Both the position numbers and the translations under genes were made by a program. Shown piece by piece: positions 44,892 to 52,776 of a DNA stretch of 64,000 nt. The notes under the pieces are model-generated. The model was not told where the DNA came from, ran no database searches, and was given only the letters and a program-made list of their open reading frames with translations. Every line of letters begins with the position of its first letter. The stretch's first letter is position 1. Origin of the DNA: Chryseobacterium indologenes (GTDB lineage Bacteria; Bacteroidota; Bacteroidia; Flavobacteriales; Weeksellaceae); the NCBI RefSeq assembly GCF_018362995.1, contig NZ_CP074372.1, forward strand, positions 2,728,001 to 2,792,000, given 5' to 3'.

Positions 44892-46025
44892 TTAGTAAAG
44901 TGCTTTCCAGTTAGTCCCATTACAGCCTTCATGTACTCTGGCGGTTGTATTATATCGGATTGCACCCTCCTCAGCAGTAGAACAACTTGCATTAGCACCT
45001 GAAGCGATTCCTTTCATCTGAATGGCAGCACCTGTAGCAGTAGCTGCGGTAGGAGTCATATTGATTCCTAATATGGTGTCTGTACCGTTATTTTTATTGA
45101 AGAAAACGTGTTGTTTGTTGGCATAAACCAGCTGTCCAGCTGCTGCCTGACCTGAAAATCCTATTGCAAAAGCTTCTGTACCGGTGGCTGTGTTCGCTGA
45201 ACCGACAGCAATATTGTTCAATGATGTTGTATTTCCGCTTCCGATGGCAATCCCACCACTGTTGATATGATTGTTCCCAACCGTGAGTCCTGTGAGTCCT
45301 GTTACCGTATTAAGGTTTCCAAATACCAAATTATTAGGTCCTGTAGCATTGTTGGTATTCCCTATTACTTTAGCACCATTATTTGCTGTATTTCCCATTC
45401 CGATAGCAACAGCGAGAAAATTCCCCTGTGCAGAGACAGTATTGTCTTTTCCCAATGCAATATTAGAAGAGGTACTGTTGGTAAGAATATTATTGGATCC
45501 CCAGGTGAATGACGAGTAAGGACCCGTTGCAGAATTGGAATTTCCACCTTGCAGGGTTCCATTCGTATCTAATATTCCTTTTACATTTTTCTGAGTAGCC
45601 AAAACCAAATTCTGACCGTCATTTGTTCCTAAATAATTTCCGTTGCCAATATCAGTTCCTAAGGTTGCCGTTGTTGCTGTTGTACCGGAATTTCCTACTG
45701 TACGCCAGCTTCCGCTTATGCTTAGCCATTTGGCACCATCAAAATAATAATACCCTGGTGAAACGACATCAATGGTCTGTCCGGACGGTGTAGCTTCAGC
45801 CGAGGTAACGTACACTATGGCTCCTGTTTGGGCCGTCGTATAGTTTTTAGCTTTTAATTGTACACCTGTAAGCCTGGGAGCAATCACGCCATCAAGTTTA
45901 CCGGGGTTGGAAGGTGAGCCTACTATATCAAAGGTTGCCTGAGCTTGTCCAGTATTAATCCCAACCTGTGCTAATGCCGGCAAACCAAATGATAAAAGAG
46001 TGATAGTAAATAATCTGTTTTTCAT
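44892..46025 (-). CDS. Secreted adhesin-like protein with YadA-type head repeats (VGINT family)
   Basis: A 377-residue protein. Signal peptide MKNRLFTITLLSFGLPALA, then QVGINTGQAQATFDIVG, the motif shared by the three paralogues at 49.4-51.4 kb. Residues about 185-310 are short glycine/asparagine repeats (SNIALGKDNTVSAQGN, AIGMGNTANNG, IAIGSGNTTSLNN, IAVGSANTATG) like the beta-roll head of YadA/Hia trimeric adhesins. There is no YadA membrane anchor. The C-terminus has paired cysteines in CSTAEEGAIRYN and EGCNGTNWKAL. It would be surface or extracellular. The frame extends upstream, but ATG at 46025 starts the signal sequence. Confidence 0.78.
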   Translation of the reverse strand: MKNRLFTITLLSFGLPALAQVGINTGQAQATFDIVGSPSNPGKLDGVIAPRLTGVQLKAKNYTTAQTGAIVYVTSAEATPSGQTIDVVSPGYYYFDGAKWLSISGSWRTVGNSGTTATTATLGTDIGNGNYLGTNDGQNLVLATQKNVKGILDTNGTLQGGNSNSATGPYSSFTWGSNNILTNSTSSNIALGKDNTVSAQGNFLAVAIGMGNTANNGAKVIGNTNNATGPNNLVFGNLNTVTGLTGLTVGNNHINSGGIAIGSGNTTSLNNIAVGSANTATGTEAFAIGFSGQAAAGQLVYANKQHVFFNKNNGTDTILGINMTPTAATATGAAIQMKGIASGANASCSTAEEGAIRYNTTARVHEGCNGTNWKALY

Positions 46026-46152
46026 GTCTAATGATATTTGCTGTTTTTTATGTGTGTGTGTTTTTGAAAGGCAATTCTCGGGCGTTCTCACTCAAATAAT
46101 AAATGAAATAACAGACAGTGCTGTGAGAAAGCGTATAAGATTGTTAGAAATA

Positions 46153-46641
46153 TTAAGAGATAAAAGAATGGATTAATTTATCAGGAATTTTAATAATAAA
46201 CTTAAAACCATCAACAAGTTTAAAAGGATTGATACAGAACTTGCGGACTTCAATAAATGCCAGGAAAATATATTCTTTGCAGACAGAGTAAGAAAAAGTC
46301 CATACAGAGGCAAATCTTATATTTCTCAGGAGAAATAACTGGAGATCATTATTCTTAAAAAAAGAAAAATTATACTGATGACTATTGCAATAGAATGCAA
46401 AAACTTCATTTTGAACAGCAGACAATTTGTTTGCAGCCGTCAAATCATTTCCTGCTTCAGACAGATAATCTGAAACATCAGCTAAACATCGCTGGGGATG
46501 ATTATTTATAACTGTGCAATAAGGTAATTCAGTCTTACCTATTGTGCCAGCTATAAACTTAGCGTTTAATTTTCCTACAGCCGCCATAAGCAACAGAATT
46601 GTAATCTTGTGGCCGTAGGAAAGAAAATAATTTCTATCCAA
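46153..46641 (-). CDS. Unknown protein, first gene of the rplL-rpoB cassette
   Basis: A 162-residue frame with hydrophobic segments (HKITILLLMAAVGKL, about 11-25) and aromatic-rich, cysteine-containing sequence without a recognised domain. It opens with TTG at 46641; the next ATG is codon 19. A promoter-like TTG-N18-TATATTTG (complement of 46663-46691) lies directly upstream, which supports a real transcript. It is 127 bases upstream of the YadA-like gene. It may be an exported or membrane protein of the cassette; it could also be a non-coding frame, so confidence is moderate. Confidence 0.45.
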   Translation of the reverse strand: MDRNYFLSYGHKITILLLMAAVGKLNAKFIAGTIGKTELPYCTVINNHPQRCLADVSDYLSEAGNDLTAANKLSAVQNEVFAFYCNSHQYNFSFFKNNDLQLFLLRNIRFASVWTFSYSVCKEYIFLAFIEVRKFCINPFKLVDGFKFIIKIPDKLIHSFIS

Positions 46642-46662
46642 TTATGTTGTGTTTTTTCGGTA

Positions 46663-46691
46663 CAAATATAATATTTTTTTAACCAAAACAA
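46663..46691 (-). promoter_or_regulatory. Promoter of the rplL-rpoB surface cassette
   Basis: On the minus strand, TTG (complement of 46689-46691), 18-base spacer, TATATTTG (complement of 46663-46670). Confidence 0.55.
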
Positions 46692-46867
46692 TATTTTATT
46701 AGTAAAAAACCAAACAAAATTAACAAATATTAAAATACAACTAAAATATTATGTTAATTATTATTAAATAAACAATCATATTAAAATATAACAAATAAAG
46801 AATGAATAATATTCAAATACTATTATAAAATAAAACACGCATTTACAAAGACTTACATACAAAAAAA

Positions 46868-46891
46868 GAGCCCGGGCAAATGCCCGGGCTC
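46868..46891 (-). terminator. Intrinsic terminator after rplL
   Basis: An 11-bp GC-rich stem GAGCCCGGGCA / TGCCCGGGCTC, followed in the minus direction by seven T. Unusually strong, it separates rplKAJL from rpoB. Confidence 0.92.
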
Positions 46892-46914
46892 CTATATTTA
46901 TAATAAAATTGAAA

Positions 46915-47280
46915 TTATTTCAATTCTACTTCAGCACCAGCTTCTTCTAATTGCTTCTTAAGAGCTTCAGCTTCGTCTTTAGAGATACCAGTTTTGATTG
47001 GAGCAGGAGCACCATCTACGATATCTTTAGCTTCTTTAAGACCAGCACCAGTTAAATCTTTTACTAATTTAACGATAGCTAATTTAGAAGCACCTGCAGA
47101 CTTAAGAATTACGTCGAATTCAGTTTTTTCTTCAGCAGCTTCACCACCACCTGCAGCAACTACTACAGCAGCAGCAGCTGGCTCAATTCCGTACTCATCC
47201 TTAAGGATAGTTGCTAATTCGTTTACGTCTTTTACTGTTAAGTTTACTAGCGTTTCAGCTAAATTTTTTAAATCTGACAT
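46915..47280 (-). CDS. rplL: 50S ribosomal protein L7/L12
   Basis: Stalk protein that recruits translation factors, 121 residues. N-terminal dimerisation helices ([26 protein letters not shown]), an alanine/glycine-rich hinge ([13 protein letters not shown]) and the C-terminal factor-binding domain with [25 protein letters not shown]. It follows rplJ by 46 bases. The mRNA ends in the terminator at 46868. Confidence 0.98.
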   Translation of the reverse strand: MSDLKNLAETLVNLTVKDVNELATILKDEYGIEPAAAAVVVAAGGGEAAEEKTEFDVILKSAGASKLAIVKLVKDLTGAGLKEAKDIVDGAPAPIKTGISKDEAEALKKQLEEAGAEVELK

Positions 47281-47326
47281 TGTTGTAATGTTTTTGTTGA
47301 TTATTTATTTAATTTCTTGAGTGTAA

Positions 47327-47911
47327 TTATTCAGCACTTGTTTCTTCAGTGCTTTCTGCAGCAGCTTCTGGAGCTTCAGCAGGAATTTCTTCTACCGCAG
47401 GAGCAGCTTCTTCAGCTTTAGCTTCTACAGTTTCAGGTTTGTTTTGAAGAGCAGAAACAACTCTTTGAATTGGAGATTGAAGTAATCCGATGATTTCTCC
47501 GATCATTTCTTCTCTAGACTTGATGTTAGCAAGTGCAGATAAGTTTTCGTCTCCAACGTAGAAAGTTTCCTGAACAAAAGCAGACTTTAAAGCTGGCTTT
47601 TCTTCTTTCTTTCTGAAACCTTGGATTAATTTTGCTGGACCGTTTGCAGTCTCAGAAATCATTAATGCAGAGTTTCCTTTAAAAGTCTGGAACATTTCAG
47701 AGTAATCTACTCCTTCAATCTGCTCCATTGCTTTTTGTAAAAGTGTATTTTTCACCACTTTCACTTTGATATTTTGCTTGAAAGCCTGTCTTCTGAATTC
47801 TGAAGACTTCGCAGCGTTCAAACCGTCTAGATCTGCTACGTATACTACTTTTGCATCCTGAAGCAAGTCTTTGATCTCTTGTATTGCTACAACTTTTTGG
47901 TCTTTTGTCAT
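47327..47911 (-). CDS. rplJ: 50S ribosomal protein L10
   Basis: Stalk base protein holding L7/L12 dimers, 194 residues. KVVYVADLDGLNAAKSSEFRRQAF and KVKVVKNTLLQKAM are the rRNA-binding part. The C-terminal L7/L12-binding helix ends about residue 157. A further ~36-residue alanine/glutamate-rich tail (KAEEAAPAVEEIPAEAPEA) is not found in the shorter E. coli protein (165 residues). Co-transcribed with rplK, rplA and rplL. Confidence 0.98.
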   Translation of the reverse strand: MTKDQKVVAIQEIKDLLQDAKVVYVADLDGLNAAKSSEFRRQAFKQNIKVKVVKNTLLQKAMEQIEGVDYSEMFQTFKGNSALMISETANGPAKLIQGFRKKEEKPALKSAFVQETFYVGDENLSALANIKSREEMIGEIIGLLQSPIQRVVSALQNKPETVEAKAEEAAPAVEEIPAEAPEAAAESTEETSAE

Positions 47912-47928
47912 TGTCTTAAGGATTTATA

Positions 47929-48621
47929 TTAGTTAACAGATTTAGTATCGATTGCAATACCAGGGCTCATTGTAGAAGACAAGTAAATGCTTTTTACATA
48001 AGTTCCTTTAGCAGCAGTTGGCTTCATTTTGATCAATGTAGAGATCAATTCCTGCGCATTTTCTTTGATCTTAGCAGCATCGAAAGATACTTTACCAATA
48101 CCAGCGTGGATGATACCATACTTGTCTACTTTGAAATCAATTTTACCTGCTTTCACTTCAGTTACTGCTTTACCAATTTCCATTGTTACAGTTCCTGATT
48201 TAGGGTTTGGCATTAAACCTCTTGGACCTAATACTCTACCTAATGGACCTAATTTACCCATTACAGCTGGCATAGTAACGATAACGTCAACATCTGTCCA
48301 ACCTTCTTTGATTTTTTGTAAATATTCGTCAAGACCTACATAATCAGCACCAGCAGCTTTAGCTTCTGCTTCTTTATCTGGAGTTACAAGAGCTAATACT
48401 TTAACATCTTTACCAGTACCGTGAGGAAGAGATACAACACCTCTTACCATTTGGTTTGCTTTTCTTGGGTCTACCCCTAATCTTACAGCGATATCTACAG
48501 AAGCATCAAACTTTGTAGTGTTCACCTCCTTTACAAGAGCTGAACCTTCTTCAAGGTTATAGATTCTTCCTTTTTCTACTTTGCTTAAAGCTTCCTTTTG
48601 CTTTTTAGTTAATTTTGCCAT
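47929..48621 (-). CDS. rplA: 50S ribosomal protein L1
   Basis: 230-residue protein of the L1 stalk. [25 protein letters not shown] and [25 protein letters not shown] are diagnostic. It also acts as a translational repressor in other bacteria. It is 11 bases after rplK and 17 before rplJ, within the rplKAJL unit. Confidence 0.98.
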   Translation of the reverse strand: MAKLTKKQKEALSKVEKGRIYNLEEGSALVKEVNTTKFDASVDIAVRLGVDPRKANQMVRGVVSLPHGTGKDVKVLALVTPDKEAEAKAAGADYVGLDEYLQKIKEGWTDVDVIVTMPAVMGKLGPLGRVLGPRGLMPNPKSGTVTMEIGKAVTEVKAGKIDFKVDKYGIIHAGIGKVSFDAAKIKENAQELISTLIKMKPTAAKGTYVKSIYLSSTMSPGIAIDTKSVN

Positions 48622-48632
48622 TTCTTTAAGTT

Positions 48633-49076
48633 TTAAGCGTTAGTTGGTTTAGTTCCTGTTACTCTTAATCCCATAGATCTAGCAGTACCTGCAACCATAG
48701 AAACTGCAGAGTCTGTTGTAAAACAGTTAAGATCCGCCATTTTATCTTCAGCGATTTTCTTTACTTGTTCCCAAGTTACAGAACCTACTTTGTTTCTGTT
48801 TGGTTCACCAGAACCTCCCTTGATCTTAGCTGCATCCATTAACTGGATTGCTGCAGGTGGAGTTTTAATAACGAATTCAAAAGATTTGTCTTCGTATACT
48901 GTAATTACTACAGGTAAAACTTGCCCTGGCTTATCTTGGGTTCTTCCGTTAAATTGCTTACAAAACTCCATGATGTTCACACCTGCAGAACCCAATGCTG
49001 GACCTACTGGTGGAGAAGGGTTAGCTGCGCCACCTTTCACCTGAAGCTTTACCATTTTAAAGACTTTCTTAGCCAT
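48633..49076 (-). CDS. rplK: 50S ribosomal protein L11
   Basis: 147-residue protein of the GTPase-associated centre. The proline-rich N-terminus [29 protein letters not shown] and C-terminal [14 protein letters not shown] are diagnostic. First gene of rplKAJL, with its own promoter about 95 bases upstream (complement of 49174-49203). Confidence 0.98.
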   Translation of the reverse strand: MAKKVFKMVKLQVKGGAANPSPPVGPALGSAGVNIMEFCKQFNGRTQDKPGQVLPVVITVYEDKSFEFVIKTPPAAIQLMDAAKIKGGSGEPNRNKVGSVTWEQVKKIAEDKMADLNCFTTDSAVSMVAGTARSMGLRVTGTKPTNA

Positions 49077-49173
49077 TGTTTGTTTTTTAAATTTGAATAA
49101 TTAATGAGTTTGGAAGCATTTATTATTCAGTAGGTTATGCACTCACATAACAATAAACCTACTTTTTGGACTG

Positions 49174-49203
49174 CAAAAGTATAAAATATTTTTTAAATAG
49201 CAA
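49174..49203 (-). promoter_or_regulatory. rplKAJL promoter
   Basis: On the minus strand, TTTG with TTG at the complement of 49201-49203, 19-base spacer, TACTTTTG (complement of 49174-49181). A very good consensus match. Confidence 0.78.
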
Positions 49204-49348
49204 ACGGAAATTGCTGATTTTTAAAAAGTTTTAAAAAAATAATCGAGATACAGAATTATTTTTCCAGATCCTCTTTTGTGATGTCCTCTTTCGAGAGGAA
49301 TTTTGAAATATATCTCACCCGGTTTTAAAAAGTGACCCTTTTAGCCAA

Positions 49349-49382
49349 AAAAAAGAAGAACATACATTTGCTCTTCTTTTTT
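49349..49382 (-). terminator. Intrinsic terminator of the VGINT cassette
   Basis: AAAAAAGAAGA and TCTTCTTTTTT flank a 12-base loop, just after the stop of the last cassette gene; T-rich in the minus direction. Confidence 0.85.
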
Positions 49383-49403
49383 ATTTATGGATTCAAAGAA
49401 TTA

Positions 49404-50072
49404 CTAAAAACCTGATGGTTTCGTAATTGTTTGGGTAGAACCATTATTCCCGCCAAGATCAGCAGTAACATCACTGATATTTTGCTTTGTAATCAACCTT
49501 CTGTAAGCCATAAGATAAAGATCTACCGTAAAGTTGTTATAGTTTCTTGACGGACTAGATGAGTTCACAGCAATAATTCTACTGTCTGTAAATCTTGCTC
49601 TGATATGCCATGTTCCGTTACTTTTGAAAGCAACAACATCAGGTGAGCCCTGTTTGTTATCATTAATACCGTTGTCGCCATAATCAAGCATCACATTGGT
49701 ATTTCCGTCATTCAGTTTGAATGAGTAGTTATGAAGCACAACCAGAAAGTTATTTGCATCAATTTTGGTATCATAATCCGTGATTCCCGCACCTGATATT
49801 CCGGTAAGACTAAGCTTAAGGTAATTGAACAAACCGCTGCTTTCCAAAGCCGGATCATACAATTGCAAACCATTTTGTGAAGTTGCTAAGAAACTACCTC
49901 CTGTCATGGTAGGCTCACCCGGATTTCTCAGATATAAAGAATTCGTGTATGTTTTTCCGTTAACGTCAAGTGTTTCTGTAGGATTAGCGGTGTTTATCCC
50001 TACTTTTCCTATTTGGGCATTCAAGAATATCCCCATACACATGATTATTGTGATATAAATTTTTCTTTTCAT
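49404..50072 (-). CDS. Secreted VGINT-family protein (paralogue 3)
   Basis: A 222-residue exported protein. Signal peptide MKRKIYITIIMCMGIFLNA. The mature start is QIGKVGINTANPTETLDVNG, a motif also seen in tail-fibre-like and adhesin-like proteins. The rest is a beta-rich domain with TKIDANNFLVVLHNYSFK and GTWHIRARF, which align by eye to the two upstream paralogues (SSKFLVVISSFGF; GTWKLKADY). Function unknown; surface or extracellular. Last of three tandem genes, 7 bases after its neighbour. Confidence 0.82.
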   Translation of the reverse strand: MKRKIYITIIMCMGIFLNAQIGKVGINTANPTETLDVNGKTYTNSLYLRNPGEPTMTGGSFLATSQNGLQLYDPALESSGLFNYLKLSLTGISGAGITDYDTKIDANNFLVVLHNYSFKLNDGNTNVMLDYGDNGINDNKQGSPDVVAFKSNGTWHIRARFTDSRIIAVNSSSPSRNYNNFTVDLYLMAYRRLITKQNISDVTADLGGNNGSTQTITKPSGF

Positions 50073-50079
50073 AGTTTTT

Positions 50080-50727
50080 TTATTGAAGCCCTAGAGGCGT
50101 GTTGGTTGATACTCCCGAATAAGCCGGTGAAGCAGATGCCGAAACTGAACCATTGAAAGTTCCCCAGTCTTTAACTAATGATTTTTCAAAGACATTCAGC
50201 GTAAGCGTCCATGTTCCATTTTGGGATGAAACGGTACCGGCTCCTTTAAAGCTTAAATTAATCGCATGATAATTTTTACCTCCACTTGCTACCTGAGTAA
50301 CTTCAGTAGAATAAGAACCATATGATTTTGGGTTAGTCGTTGTATTAGCTGCCGACACCGCTCCTGTAAAAACAGCACCTGTAATGGCCACAACATATTT
50401 ACTTACATCTAATCCTGTATTGAGATTCACTACTTCATCCTGTCTCACATTTTTCAATACAATATTATACATATTTACAGGGGCTACATTACGGAGCGAT
50501 ATATCCAACAGCTTTACCTTACCTACCGGTGAAGTATCTTTTGAACGGGTAAGAAGAAGATAGTTTCCGCTTGCCTTCGTATTTTCAGTATCTATTAAAT
50601 AGGACTCTACCAATGCTTCTCCTTCAACATCGAGAGTTCCTTTGGGTGTGCTAGTATTAATTCCAACTTGTGCATTAATGCTTAAAGCAGCAAAACCCGT
50701 AAAGAGTATCGCAATAATTTTTTTCAT
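50080..50727 (-). CDS. Secreted VGINT-family protein (paralogue 2)
   Basis: A 215-residue exported protein. Signal peptide MKKIIAILFTGFAALSINA, then QVGINTSTPKGTLDVEGEAL. The body shares VSKYVVAITGAVFTG and NGTWTLTLNVFEKSLVKDWGTF with paralogue 1 (VWTLNLLVFDRSYAKDFNS). The end is serine/alanine-rich. No catalytic motif. Middle gene of the tandem set, 12 bases after paralogue 1. Confidence 0.82.
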   Translation of the reverse strand: MKKIIAILFTGFAALSINAQVGINTSTPKGTLDVEGEALVESYLIDTENTKASGNYLLLTRSKDTSPVGKVKLLDISLRNVAPVNMYNIVLKNVRQDEVVNLNTGLDVSKYVVAITGAVFTGAVSAANTTTNPKSYGSYSTEVTQVASGGKNYHAINLSFKGAGTVSSQNGTWTLTLNVFEKSLVKDWGTFNGSVSASASPAYSGVSTNTPLGLQ

Positions 50728-50739
50728 AAAGTATTTGTT

Positions 50740-51360
50740 TTATTGAATTAATGGAGCTGCAGCAGCACCCGTTGTTGAAGCATTAAGGCTTTGTGTAGAA
50801 TTAAAATCTTTGGCATAGGATCTGTCAAATACCAACAAATTCAGTGTCCAGACTCCTGTAGGAAAAGAGTTGTCAGGGGAAAAGCCCTGATAATCTGCTT
50901 TAAGCTTCCATGTTCCTCCTGCAGAATAAGCAAAAATCTGAGGTACCGGTGTAAGCCAATCTGCAGAAAAAGTTCTTGTAGGTTGTGTAAATCCAAAGGA
51001 AGAAATTACTACCAAAAATTTACTAGAGTTGATCTTTGTGTCAAATTGATTTACCCAATCCTTGTCTGAAGGATCACAGGTAATTTTAAATTGAATAAGG
51101 TTAATCGGTGCCGGAGAATTGGGTACAAAGGAATCGTTGTACGCTGTAATTTTGTTTTCCGGAGCTGGAGATTTGATAATGAAAGTGTAATTCTCATCTG
51201 CTTTCAATTTCTCCATAGGTTGCTTGAAAACAACTCCTGATGTCTTCATTGTACCGTTCACGGTAAGTTCTTTTTCTGGTTTCGTAGTATTGATACCAAC
51301 CTGCGCACTTGCGAGTACGGACGTACCCACAAGAATGACCATCGAAATAATTTTTGTCAT
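50740..51360 (-). CDS. Secreted VGINT-family protein (paralogue 1)
   Basis: A 206-residue exported protein. Signal peptide MTKIISMVILVGTSVLASA, then QVGINTTKPEKELTVNGTMK. The middle has TKINSSKFLVVISSFGFTQP and the end GVWTLNLLVFDRSYAKDFN, matching the two downstream genes. First gene of a three-gene cassette between nusG and rplK. No promoter pair was clearly seen upstream; the repeat-like region to nusG is a possible site. Confidence 0.82.
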   Translation of the reverse strand: MTKIISMVILVGTSVLASAQVGINTTKPEKELTVNGTMKTSGVVFKQPMEKLKADENYTFIIKSPAPENKITAYNDSFVPNSPAPINLIQFKITCDPSDKDWVNQFDTKINSSKFLVVISSFGFTQPTRTFSADWLTPVPQIFAYSAGGTWKLKADYQGFSPDNSFPTGVWTLNLLVFDRSYAKDFNSTQSLNASTTGAAAAPLIQ

Positions 51361-51461
51361 TGAGTTATGTGTTTATAAGGCTTGTGTTTTAAATAGCTAA
51401 TCCAAACTTTATATTTTTTTAAGTAAAAACATAAGATTTACCATACGCCTGTAAACAGTGT

Positions 51462-51660
51462 ATGAAATACAAAAAACATAAAATTTATGGATTACTTAAC
51501 AGCTTGGTTGCAAGAACTATGCCATCTGAAAATATATTAAAGAAATGGAAGGAACTTTAAAGCAAAAAATTTTCAAAAGAAAGTAATTAAATAAAAAAAA
51601 TTCACTGCAGAAGAAATCAACAAGATATCTGTAGTAAAAGACAATACCATAATTTTTTAG
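51462..51660 (+). pseudogene. Possible decayed gene fragment
   Basis: ATG at 51462 starts MKYKKHKIYGLLNSLVART, then MPSENILKKWKEL and a stop (frame 0). A second frame gives MEGTLKQKIFKRK. A third, from about 51590, gives NKKKFTAEEINKISVVKDN, then TIIF and a stop. The pieces are in order and have protein-like composition, as in a gene broken by frameshifts. It could be chance; family unknown. Confidence 0.3.
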
Positions 51661-51683
51661 GCAACTATAAATAATTACACCAT

Positions 51684-51770
51684 TGTCGTTCTGACGAAGG
51701 AAAGAATCTCATGTAAAGCCTGGATTCTTCATTTCACTGCATTACATTCAGAATGACAAAGTCATGATAA
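51684..51770. repeat. Inverted intergenic repeat of the GTCATTCTGA type
   Basis: Left arm CGTTCTGACGAAGGAAAGAATCTC, right arm GATTCTTCATTTC then CATTCAGAATGACAAAG, which pair imperfectly. The arms resemble a fold-back repeat (GTCATTCTGA, then GAAGAATCTC) seen widely in bacterial intergenic DNA. Confidence 0.6.
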
Positions 51771-51823
51771 TAAGATGGCAGCACTAATGTAAAATTATAT
51801 ATAATTAAGAGTATTAGAAAAGC

Positions 51824-51851
51824 AAAAAGACCGCTTAATAGCAGTCTTTTT
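51824..51851 (-). terminator. Intrinsic terminator after nusG
   Basis: AAAAAGAC / GTCTTTTT stem with an inner GC/GC pair; T-rich in the minus direction. Confidence 0.8.
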
Positions 51852-51870
51852 ATATTTTTATAAGTAATTG

Positions 51871-52413
51871 TTATACTTTTTCTACTTGCATGTAGCTTAG
51901 CTCCATTGGAGTTTTTCTACCGAAGATCAATACAGAAACTTCAATTTTCTTTTTGTCTTCAAGAATCTTCTCAACTGTACCATTGAATCCGTTGAAAGGT
52001 CCATCGATTACTTTAACGTTTTCACCTACTACATAAGGAATTTCAACATCGCTTGCAAATTCTGAAAGTTCATCCATTCTTCCAAGCATTCTGTTAACCT
52101 CTGATTTTCTCATTGGAACAGGATCTCCCCCTTTAGTTAAACTTAAGAAAGAAATAACTCCAGGAATATTCTTGATAACGTGAGGAATTTCTCCCATCAG
52201 ATCAGCTTCAATCATCAAGTATCCAGGGTAATAAGGTCTCTCTTTAGGAACTTTTTTTCCGTTTCTAATTTGAATTACCTTTTCCATAGGAATAACCACT
52301 TGAGTAACGTACTGATCAAACCCTAGACGTTTGATTTCTGTCTCAATATAGTTTTTCACTTTATTTTCCTGTCCGCTGATAGCTTTCAGCACATACCATT
52401 TCAATTCGCTCAT
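51871..52413 (-). CDS. nusG: Transcription termination/antitermination protein NusG
   Basis: 180-residue elongation factor that binds RNA polymerase beta' and couples it to Rho or the ribosome. The NGN domain begins KWYVLKAISGQENKVKNYIE and includes RPYYPGYLMIEADL. The KOW motif is NVKVIDGPFNGFNGTVEKI near 130-148. 19 bases after secE, the usual order. Confidence 0.97.
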   Translation of the reverse strand: MSELKWYVLKAISGQENKVKNYIETEIKRLGFDQYVTQVVIPMEKVIQIRNGKKVPKERPYYPGYLMIEADLMGEIPHVIKNIPGVISFLSLTKGGDPVPMRKSEVNRMLGRMDELSEFASDVEIPYVVGENVKVIDGPFNGFNGTVEKILEDKKKIEVSVLIFGRKTPMELSYMQVEKV

Positions 52414-52432
52414 TATGGGAAAATACTTTTAA

Positions 52433-52639
52433 TTAATTGAACAAGTTGATTAGCATTCCAATGATGTTGCTGATTGATTTAGAAAACAATTCATCAACTC
52501 CAAAAGTAAATAATGCCAGAATCACTGTCGCAATAGTCACTACAATAGTAGATGACTGAAGGTCAGCCCACTTTGGCCATTCAACTTTATGTCTGAATTC
52601 GTTATAAGAACCTTTTAAAAAATCGACAAATGAACTCAT
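52433..52639 (-). CDS. secE: Preprotein translocase subunit SecE
   Basis: 68-residue short-form SecE with one membrane helix (SSTIVVTIATVILALFTFGVD, about 28-48) preceded by the conserved amphipathic FLKGSYNEFRHKVEWPKW. It clamps SecY in the translocon. Located between tRNA-Trp and nusG. Confidence 0.95.
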   Translation of the reverse strand: MSSFVDFLKGSYNEFRHKVEWPKWADLQSSTIVVTIATVILALFTFGVDELFSKSISNIIGMLINLFN

Positions 52640-52651
52640 AATTTATATTTG

Positions 52652-52722
52652 CACGGGCACAAGGATTCGAACCCTGATCAACGGTTTTGGAGACCGGTAT
52701 CCTACCATTGGACGATGCCCGT
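52652..52722 (-). tRNA. tRNA-Trp (CCA)
   Basis: On the minus strand: acceptor ACGGGCA pairing with TGCCCGT, D arm GTCC/GGAT, anticodon loop CTCCAAA with anticodon CCA, T arm CAGGG-TTCGAAT-CCTTG, discriminator G. CCA is not encoded. The first anticodon-stem pair looks like a C-U mismatch. Confidence 0.96.
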
Positions 52723-52728
52723 AGATAA

Positions 52729-52760
52729 AAAGCTTCCGAGAGTTTCCTTTCGGAAGCTTT
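52729..52760 (-). terminator. Terminator between tuf and tRNA-Trp
   Basis: An 11-bp stem AAAGCTTCCGA / TCGGAAGCTTT with a 10-base loop, followed by TTTTT in the minus direction. tRNA-Trp-secE-nusG must be reached by read-through or an unseen promoter. Confidence 0.85.
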
Positions 52761-52776
52761 ATTTATTTTAAGATGA

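Larger units (their letters stand above)
46642..46914. other. AT-rich spacer with rplL terminator and cassette promoter
   Basis: It contains the rplL terminator at 46868-46891, an AT-rich stretch without genes, and the promoter-like element of the cassette at 46663-46691. Confidence 0.6.
49077..49403. other. rplK leader, promoter and upstream terminator
   Basis: 327-base spacer. It holds the rplK promoter at 49174-49203, a TCCTCT-TTCG-AGAGGA hairpin at 49284-49299 and the terminator of the VGINT cassette at 49349-49382. No gene was seen. Confidence 0.65.
51361..51870. other. 510-base spacer with repeat and decayed coding fragments
   Basis: It holds the nusG terminator (51824-51851), an inverted GTCATTCTGA-type repeat (about 51684-51770) and, on the plus strand at 51462-51660, short open stretches in three frames that read like protein (see the pseudogene entry). 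No intact gene. Confidence 0.6.
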
